Of a stretch of DNA of 64,000 nt, positions 58,636-64,000 are shown in pieces; position 1 is the first letter of the stretch, and each line of letters starts with the position of its first letter. The stretch comes from Burkholderiales bacterium RIFCSPLOWO2_12_FULL_65_40. Its GTDB lineage: Bacteria; Pseudomonadota; Gammaproteobacteria; Burkholderiales; Burkholderiaceae_C. The notes under the pieces were generated by a model. That model did no database searches. It was given only the letters and a program-made list of their open reading frames with translations, and was not told the DNA's origin. Location of the stretch: NCBI GenBank assembly GCA_001770955.1, contig MESL01000007.1, forward strand, positions 1 through 64,000. Reading direction: 5' to 3'. Position numbers and translations under genes: made by a program.

Positions 58636-59529
58636 TCAGCCGCCCGCCTCCAGCGTGTGGGTGGCGTTGCGATCCTGACCCAGTCGCTCCACCATCTGTG
58701 GCAGCGCCGCTTGGAGCGCGGCCTTGAGCGTGTGGGGTGGATTGATGAGGAACATGCCACTGGCGGGCAGGCCGGGGCGCTTGGTCTGGCCCTGGGCGTT
58801 TTCCGTGATCTTGCTGGACTTCACCGTGAGCGTGGCGTGCAGCCAGCTCTTGCCCGCCTTCTGGGCCATGGTCTTGAGACGGCGCGGCAGGTCGTGCGCC
58901 TCGGGGCGAGGGATGATGGGGTACCAGACGGCATAGGTACCCGTGGCGAAGCGCTTGAGCGCGTCCTGCACCATGTCCAGCACCTTGCCGTAGTCGCTCT
59001 TCATTTCATAGCTGGGATCGCACAGCACAAGCGCTCTGCGGGCCGGTGGAGGCAAAAATTTCTTGATGCCTTCAAAGCCGTCCTCGTGCAGCACGGCCAC
59101 TTGGCGGCCCGCGTCGAGCTGTGCCACATTGCCGGCCAGCGCACGCAGGTCGGTGGGGTGCAGCTCGAACAGCTTGAGCTTGTCATGCGCGCGCAACAGG
59201 CGCTGGATGATGAAAGGCGAGCCGGGATAGACCTTGGTGCCACTGCCCTGGTTGAAGGCACGGACCGTGTCCACGTACTCCTGCAGCATGGGCACCAGTG
59301 CGCCGCCGGGCGCGTCGGCGGCGGTCAGCTTCAGGATGCCCTCGCTGGCCTCGCCACTGGTGCGTGCGTAGTCGCCGTCGAGCCGGTACAGGCCTGCCCC
59401 GGCGTGGGTGTCCAGCACGGTCAGGGCGGCGTCCTTCTCGGTCAGGTATTGCAGGGTGGCAATCAGCACGGCGTGCTTGAGCACGTCGGCATGGTTGCCT
59501 GCATGGAAGGCGTGGCGGTAACTGAACAT
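58636..59529 (-). CDS. rlmJ: 23S rRNA (adenine-N6)-methyltransferase, A2030
   Basis: 297 residues. Start MFSYRHAFHAGNHADVLKH matches the family exactly, so the longer open frame upstream is not used. SAM and catalytic motifs are LTVLDTHAGAGLYRLDG, ALVLCDPSYEMKSDYGKVLD (the DPxY-type motif as DPSY) and TYAVWYPIIPRPEAH. C-terminal FLINPPHTLKAAL is typical. RlmJ methylates A2030 of 23S rRNA. Confidence 0.93.
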   Translation of the reverse strand: MFSYRHAFHAGNHADVLKHAVLIATLQYLTEKDAALTVLDTHAGAGLYRLDGDYARTSGEASEGILKLTAADAPGGALVPMLQEYVDTVRAFNQGSGTKVYPGSPFIIQRLLRAHDKLKLFELHPTDLRALAGNVAQLDAGRQVAVLHEDGFEGIKKFLPPPARRALVLCDPSYEMKSDYGKVLDMVQDALKRFATGTYAVWYPIIPRPEAHDLPRRLKTMAQKAGKSWLHATLTVKSSKITENAQGQTKRPGLPASGMFLINPPHTLKAALQAALPQMVERLGQDRNATHTLEAGG

Positions 59530-59753
59530 GCCCCTATGGTAACCATGCGCCGCCGGGGTACGCCGCTCCTGGCAGGATGACTGACGGGTCTTGCGCCAGT
59601 GCACAATCGGCAAAATGACACACGCAGTAGGGTTTTTTTTGCCTTCCCGGTGTGTTTTGTGGTGTCCTGAGGGCTCCTTGGGTGGGATGATGGCGCCTTT
59701 TCGTATCTCCTGCGGCGGACCTTCTGCGTACATGATTCCTGCGGTTTTTCACC

Positions 59754-61715
59754 ATGACTGAAAGTTCCAAATCTGCACCCGCGAAGGGCGTTCTGCACGT
59801 CGATGCCCTGCCGGTCGGCTTCCGCCTGGGTGAGTTTGAAGTCCTGGCCCTGCTGGGGGTGGGGGGCTTTGGCATGGTGTACAAGGCCTTCGACCATTCG
59901 CTGCACCGCGCCGTGGCCATCAAGGAGTTCATGCCCGCTGCGCTGGCTGCGCGCACCGACGATGGCTCGCTGCTGGCGCGTTCGCCCGCAGATCAGGCGG
60001 CTTTCATGGCCGGGCTGCGTTCTTTTGTGGGCGAAGCGCGGCTGCTGGCGCAGTTCGATCATCCTTCTCTGGTGAAGGTGTTCCGCTTCTGGGAGGCGAA
60101 CAACACAGCCTACATGGTCATGCCCCTGTACAGCGGCATGACTTTCAAGCAGGCGCGCGCCCAGATGCGCACCCCCCCGCCAGAAGCCTGGTTGCGCAAG
60201 GTGCTGTGGAGCGTGCTGGGCGCCTTGCGGGTTCTGCACGGCGGTCAGACGCTGCACCGGGATGTGTCTCCCGACAATATCTTTCTGCAGGATGTCGGCC
60301 CCCCGGTACTGCTGGACCTGGGCGCGGCGCGGCACGCCATCAATGACCGTGACCGCAAGCACACGGCGGTTCTGAAAGTCAACTACGCCCCCATTGAGCA
60401 ATACGCCGATGGTGACGCCGAACTGGCCCAGGGCCCCTGGAGCGATTTGTATTCCCTGGCGGCGGTGGTGCACGGCTGCCTGTGCAACGATACGCCGTTG
60501 CCCTCCACCCTGCGCTCGATTCGGGACCGCATGGTGCCCTTTGCGCGGGTCGCCAAGACGGTACGCAAGCAGTTTGGCCAGGAGTATTCGCCCGCATTCG
60601 TTGCGGCCATTTCCCAGGCCCTGGCATTGCGCCCCGAGGATCGTCCCCAGAGCATCGACGCCTTTCTGCAGGTCATGGAGATGACGTCGCCCCCCGAAGG
60701 AATCGAGTATTTCGATTTTCGCGCCGAACTCGGCGATCTTTGGGTCGAGCCCACGGATCAGCCAGGCCCCGGTGTGGTGGTGCCCACGGTCGATGTGACG
60801 TCCGCGCGGATGGGGCGGCTGACGAGCACCTCGGTGCCAGTGGCCTCTGTTCCTGCCGCGGCTGTTTCCGAGGAGCTGCCACCGCAGGCCCCGGCCCCCA
60901 GGCCGGAGCGTGCTGCGCCCGAGCCCGTGGAAGCCGGTGATACGGTGTTCCTGGATGCGGGAGACACCGTCGTCATGGACGAGGTGCCGGACAGCTGCTT
61001 TGTCGATCCGACTCCGGAAGGGCGCGGGGCCGTGCGAGAGGCGCTCGAATCCGAGCGCGTTCGCCACAGTCGCAGTGCTTCGAAGAATCCGGCGTCTCGC
61101 GGTGCCGTGGTGGGGGAGCGGGTGGAGCGCAGCGGGCGGGGCAAAGCCGTGGCCTTGCCATGGCTGGCCGTGGGGGCTGCGGCGTTTGTCGTGGCGGCCG
61201 TTGCGGTAGGTTATGGCTGGCGCAGCCGCGCTGCTCAACCCGTGGATCACATCATTACCGAAATGGCGGAGCCTGCTTCGGCGGCTGCCTCGGCGGTGGC
61301 CCAGGCTTCCGTCCCGGGCACTGCGGATTCCCAGGCGGAGGCGGTGGGTGATGCCGCCAGCACCCCATCCGGGGGCGCTTCGGCAGCCTCTGTGCCTGCC
61401 CCCGCCTTTGTGGCGGCGTCCGATCCGCGTGCGGCTCCCCGGGTGCGTCGCCCGGCAGCCCCCGTGGCGCCGGTGGTGACCGTGCAGGCCCCGGTGCCTG
61501 CGCCAGAGCCCCCTCCGCCGCCCCCGCCGCCGCCGCCCGTGGCACCGCCACAGCGGCCAGCACCACCGGTGCGCTTGTGCGAAAACACCAATGTTCTGAC
61601 GCACAGCATGTGCCTGCGTGAGGAGTGCCGCAAACCGGCTTTTGCAGAGCTGCCCGCCTGTGTGGATTTCCGTCGCCGCATGGAGCCACTGGAAAGACAG
61701 CAACTGGCCAACTGA
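59754..61715 (+). CDS. Membrane serine/threonine protein kinase (Hanks type)
   Basis: 653 residues. The kinase domain (about 25-305) has the P-loop LLGVGGFGMVYKA, the catalytic lysine VAIKEFMP, the loop LHRDVSPDNIFL and DLGAA in place of DFG. It continues to a Pro/Glu-rich linker, one helix (LPWLAVGAAAFVVAAVAVGYG, about 463-483), and an Ala/Pro-rich extracytoplasmic part with a run of ten prolines. It ends in a small Cys-containing tail (RLCENTNVLTHSMCLREECR). No phosphatase or FHA gene is adjacent. Target unknown. Confidence 0.9.
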   Translation: MTESSKSAPAKGVLHVDALPVGFRLGEFEVLALLGVGGFGMVYKAFDHSLHRAVAIKEFMPAALAARTDDGSLLARSPADQAAFMAGLRSFVGEARLLAQFDHPSLVKVFRFWEANNTAYMVMPLYSGMTFKQARAQMRTPPPEAWLRKVLWSVLGALRVLHGGQTLHRDVSPDNIFLQDVGPPVLLDLGAARHAINDRDRKHTAVLKVNYAPIEQYADGDAELAQGPWSDLYSLAAVVHGCLCNDTPLPSTLRSIRDRMVPFARVAKTVRKQFGQEYSPAFVAAISQALALRPEDRPQSIDAFLQVMEMTSPPEGIEYFDFRAELGDLWVEPTDQPGPGVVVPTVDVTSARMGRLTSTSVPVASVPAAAVSEELPPQAPAPRPERAAPEPVEAGDTVFLDAGDTVVMDEVPDSCFVDPTPEGRGAVREALESERVRHSRSASKNPASRGAVVGERVERSGRGKAVALPWLAVGAAAFVVAAVAVGYGWRSRAAQPVDHIITEMAEPASAAASAVAQASVPGTADSQAEAVGDAASTPSGGASAASVPAPAFVAASDPRAAPRVRRPAAPVAPVVTVQAPVPAPEPPPPPPPPPPVAPPQRPAPPVRLCENTNVLTHSMCLREECRKPAFAELPACVDFRRRMEPLERQQLAN

Positions 61716-61757
61716 ACCGGCCATGGCCATGCAGTGGCATGGTGGGCTGCCGCGCTG

Positions 61758-61786
61758 TTTTCAGATTCTGAAAAACTTTGTATAAT
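61758..61786 (+). promoter_or_regulatory. Promoter of the rplM-rpsI operon
   Basis: TTTTCA (61758-61763) and TATAAT (61781-61786) with a 17-base spacer; the -10 is perfect. The leader is about 170 bases. Confidence 0.75.
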
Positions 61787-61916
61787 GCTTGGCTTCGCAG
61801 CGCTTGCGTGCTCCGCGGCGAAGTGTGAAAAAGGTCTTCGGGCCCGTTTTGCAAGTACCACCTAAGAGGTTTCCACTTCAAGAGAAACACCGATCGTGGA
61901 AAAGAGCGCCAAGGAC

Positions 61917-61938
61917 ACCGGCCCCTTTTTTGGCCGGT
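61917..61938 (+). promoter_or_regulatory. Leader hairpin before rplM (possible L13 autoregulatory site)
   Basis: ACCGGCC, loop CCTTTTTT, GGCCGGT is a perfect 7-bp stem ending 23 bases before the rplM ATG. L13 autoregulation is known in E. coli; whether this stem is the site is inference. Confidence 0.45.
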
Positions 61939-61961
61939 CAAACCCTCGAAAGAGAAATCTC

Positions 61962-62390
61962 ATGTCTACATTCAGCGCAAAGCCCGCTGAGGTCGTGCAC
62001 GAGTGGTTTGTGATTGACGCCACCGATAAGGTGCTCGGCCGGGTAGCCAGCGAAGTTGCCCTCCGTCTGCGCGGCAAACACAAAGCCATTTACACGCCTC
62101 ACGTTGATACCGGTGACTTCATCGTCATCATCAACGCAGCAAAGATCAAGGTCACCGGCACCAAGTCGATTGACAAGGTGTACTACCGCCACTCGGGTTA
62201 CCCCGGCGGCATCACGGCCACCAATTTCCGCGACATGCAATCCAAGCACCCCGGCCGCGCGCTGGAGAAGGCTGTCAAGGGCATGCTGCCCAAGGGCCCG
62301 CTCGGATACGCCATGATCAAGAAACTCAAGGTGTACGGTGGTGCAGAGCATCCCCACACCGCCCAACAGCCCAAAGTGCTGGAACTGTAA
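61962..62390 (+). CDS. rplM: 50S ribosomal protein L13
   Basis: 142-residue ribosomal protein. [55 protein letters not shown] and [20 protein letters not shown] are the family signatures. Homology begins at [10 protein letters not shown]. Followed 11 bases later by rpsI, the standard pairing. Confidence 0.98.
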   Translation: MSTFSAKPAEVVHEWFVIDATDKVLGRVASEVALRLRGKHKAIYTPHVDTGDFIVIINAAKIKVTGTKSIDKVYYRHSGYPGGITATNFRDMQSKHPGRALEKAVKGMLPKGPLGYAMIKKLKVYGGAEHPHTAQQPKVLEL

Positions 62391-62401
62391 GGAGCCTTGA
62401 G

Positions 62402-62794
62402 ATGATTGGTGAATGGAACAATGGCACCGGCCGTCGCAAGTCCAGCGTCGCCCGCGTGTTTCTGAAAAAAGGTTCTGGCAAGATCACGGTCAACGGCAAG
62501 GACATCCAGTCCTACTTCGGCCGTGAAACCTCGATCATGATTGCCAAGCAGCCGCTCATGCTGACCAACCACGCCGAAACCTTCGACGTGATGATCAACG
62601 TGCACGGCGGCGGTGAGTCCGGCCAGGCCGGCGCAGCCCGCCACGGCATCACCCGCGCCCTGATCGACTACGACGCGACCCTCAAGTCGGCACTGAGCCA
62701 GGCTGGCTTCGTGACGCGTGATGCGCGTGAAGTCGAGCGCAAGAAGGTCGGTCTGCGTTCTGCACGCCGCGCTAAGCAGTTCTCCAAGCGTTAA
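62402..62794 (+). CDS. rpsI: 30S ribosomal protein S9
   Basis: 130 residues. [20 protein letters not shown] at the start, [20 protein letters not shown] in the middle and [17 protein letters not shown] at the C-terminus, the tail that contacts P-site tRNA. It is preceded by AAGGAG and followed by a terminator. Confidence 0.98.
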   Translation: MIGEWNNGTGRRKSSVARVFLKKGSGKITVNGKDIQSYFGRETSIMIAKQPLMLTNHAETFDVMINVHGGGESGQAGAARHGITRALIDYDATLKSALSQAGFVTRDAREVERKKVGLRSARRAKQFSKR

Positions 62795-62814
62795 TCCGCT
62801 TTTTGCCTGCCGCA

Positions 62815-62847
62815 AAGCCGCAACGGGGTCGCCCGCTGCGGCTTTTC
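62815..62847 (+). terminator. Rho-independent terminator after rpsI
   Basis: AAGCCGCA/TGCGGCTT stem with a GC-rich 14-base loop, then TTTTC. It starts 20 bases after the rpsI stop. Confidence 0.85.
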
Positions 62848-62930
62848 TGTTTTCGGGGCGGGCCCGGGGTATATTGCGGCACCCTGCGCCCATCCGGTGG
62901 TGCGCGGGTCCGATAGGAGAGAGACCCCCC

Positions 62931-63662
62931 ATGCGATTTCGACTGCTGCGCCGCCGCCTGACCATCAGCGCCCCCCGCATGTCCGTACGCAGTGCCATGC
63001 CCTGGCCTGTGCGCTGGCTGGTTCTGGCCGTGGTCTTCGGGTTTTGTGCGGCGGTGGCCCTGTGGGCGTTCGAGTTTGGTCGCTCCATAGCGGGGCTGGA
63101 TGCGGTCAGCCGTGAGGAGCTTCAGCGCTTGCATTCCGAGGTCGATCGCTTGCGGGAGGAGAATCTGCAGCACCAGGCGGTGGCCAACACCTCGGGCAGC
63201 ATGCTGGTGGCCGAACGCACGGCCCTGGAGCAATTGACGGCCCGTCTGCGCCAGGCGGAGGCCGAGAACCGCGCTTTGCGCGAAGACCTCGGGTTTTTCG
63301 AGAAACTGATTCCTGCCAACGCCGGGGGTGGCAGCATCGCCATCCGGGGGCTGCAGGCCGAGTTGCTGGCAGATACCCACCTGCGGTGGCAGGTGCTGCT
63401 GATGCGCCCTGTCAAGAATGCGCCTGAGTTCAAGGGGCGTCTGGAACTGGTGGTGGCGGGCACCCGGGATGGAAAGTCCTGGAGCCAGACCCTGAGCGGT
63501 GAAGGGCAGGCGCTGCAATTGCGCCAGTACCGGCGCATGGAAGGCGTGGTCGATCTGCCCTTGCGCACCGTGGTAAAAACCATCACGGCCCGGGTGCTGG
63601 AAGGGGCTGTGGTGCATGCCTCGCAGACTGCGGTGCTGGACCGGGAGGAGGCCGTGCAATGA
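62931..63662 (+). CDS. Membrane-anchored coiled-coil protein (DUF6776-like)
   Basis: 243 residues. One helix near the N-terminus (WLVLAVVFGFCAAVALWAFE), a coiled coil (LQRLHSEVDRLREENLQHQA, then LTARLRQAEAENRALREDLG), then a C-terminal beta-rich domain (GSIAIRGLQAELLADTHLRW). ATG 62931 follows AGGAGAGAGACC. It precedes the bactofilin gene by 55 bases, so a role in envelope or cell-shape organisation is possible by context only. Confidence 0.78.
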   Translation: MRFRLLRRRLTISAPRMSVRSAMPWPVRWLVLAVVFGFCAAVALWAFEFGRSIAGLDAVSREELQRLHSEVDRLREENLQHQAVANTSGSMLVAERTALEQLTARLRQAEAENRALREDLGFFEKLIPANAGGGSIAIRGLQAELLADTHLRWQVLLMRPVKNAPEFKGRLELVVAGTRDGKSWSQTLSGEGQALQLRQYRRMEGVVDLPLRTVVKTITARVLEGAVVHASQTAVLDREEAVQ

Positions 63663-63717
63663 CACGGCGCACCGTCTTTATCATTGGCGCGAATGGCCGC
63701 GCCCAGGAGCTATACCC

Positions 63718-64000
63718 ATGTTTTCCCGCAACAAACAACCTCCCATCAAAAGCCTGATCGGCGAGGGAAGCCGCATTGAAGGGCATATTCACTTCAGTGA
63801 TGGCCTGCGCATCGACGGGGAAGTGATCGGTGATGTGCGGGCGAGCTCCGACAAGCCGGGGCTGCTGGTCATCTCGGCGACCGCCAGAGTGGAAGGGGCG
63901 GTGCATGCCGACCACGTGATTGTCAACGGACAGATCAATGGCCCGGTGCATGCCTGCACCATGCTGGAACTGCAGCCCAAGGCGCGGGTTGCCGGGGATG
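63718..64000 (+). CDS. Bactofilin, N-terminal part (runs off right edge)
   Basis: The 94 visible residues start MFSRNKQPPIKSLIGEGSRI and continue as short beta-helix repeats (EGHIHFSDGLRIDGEVIGDV, then RVEGAVHADHVIVNGQINGP). This is the polymerising beta-helix of bactofilins, cytoskeletal proteins that organise the cell envelope. ATG 63718 follows CAGGAG. The C-terminal end is outside the window. Confidence 0.92.
   Translation, partial: MFSRNKQPPIKSLIGEGSRIEGHIHFSDGLRIDGEVIGDVRASSDKPGLLVISATARVEGAVHADHVIVNGQINGPVHACTMLELQPKARVAGD

Overview
The window is about 64 kb of GC-rich DNA with dense, co-directional gene blocks and frequent ATGA/GTGA start-stop overlaps. Gene content points to a betaproteobacterium of the order Burkholderiales, most likely Comamonadaceae (Acidovorax-like). 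The clues are several Bug-type (tripartite tricarboxylate) binding proteins, a liu leucine-catabolism operon, an acetate-type symporter/kinase cluster, an SAH riboswitch before ahcY, and rplM-rpsI followed by a bactofilin. No tRNA, rRNA, CRISPR, prophage or complete insertion sequence was seen. Assignments rest on reading the protein sequences; no database search was run.

Layout. 0-8.7 kb: a truncated AraC-type regulator facing a leucine/isovalerate degradation operon (liuB, DinB protein, liuC, DUF4126, liuD, ghrA-like, DUF3592, liuE). 8.7-14.4 kb: a 7TM diguanylate cyclase, YbaK-type deacylase, DUF1289, DsbA/HCCA-isomerase protein, a CBS/nucleotidyltransferase (DUF294) protein and a DnaQ-like exonuclease. 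14.6-30.2 kb: a carboxylate-uptake and signalling region with actP-DUF485, an MFS carrier, a DUF4212/VC_2705-type symporter pair, two small membrane proteins, a symporter-fused histidine kinase, a lone receiver, a membrane pseudo-kinase fused to a DnaQ exonuclease, and a second DUF294 protein. 30.3-41.4 kb: an ABC binding protein, a double-length (tandem) UvrA, an M20 amidohydrolase with a Bug binding protein, a divergent LysR and a Cys-cluster protein. 41.7-45.8 kb: a compact cbb3-like oxidase operon. 45.9-54.1 kb: SMP-30, Lrp/AsnC, GGDEF, Bug and NYN-LOTUS proteins, a HAD phosphatase and prfC. 54.2-58 kb: a MITE-like element, then riboswitch-ahcY-tlyA-metF (methyl cycle). 58-64 kb: a secreted protein, rlmJ, a Ser/Thr kinase, rplM-rpsI, a coiled-coil membrane protein and the start of a bactofilin gene.

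Two things stand out. First, a family of short (about 60-70 bp) palindrome-containing repeats occurs at least 12 times. Six copies are intergenic. Six lie in frame inside genes (liuB, the DUF1289 gene, three in uvrA, one in the HAD gene), where they encode linker-like or terminal segments, much like the Rickettsia palindromic elements. A roughly 490-bp imperfect palindrome, a 165-bp element with perfect 18-bp terminal inverted repeats and a GC-rich intergenic block add to this repeat load. Second, each of the two carboxylate symporters is accompanied by a DnaQ-family exonuclease and a DUF294 nucleotidyltransferase with intact catalytic motifs. The kinase next to the second symporter feeds a receiver with no DNA-binding domain, followed by a pseudo-histidine-kinase/exonuclease fusion. 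I propose this as a candidate nucleotide-based control system for carboxylate uptake.
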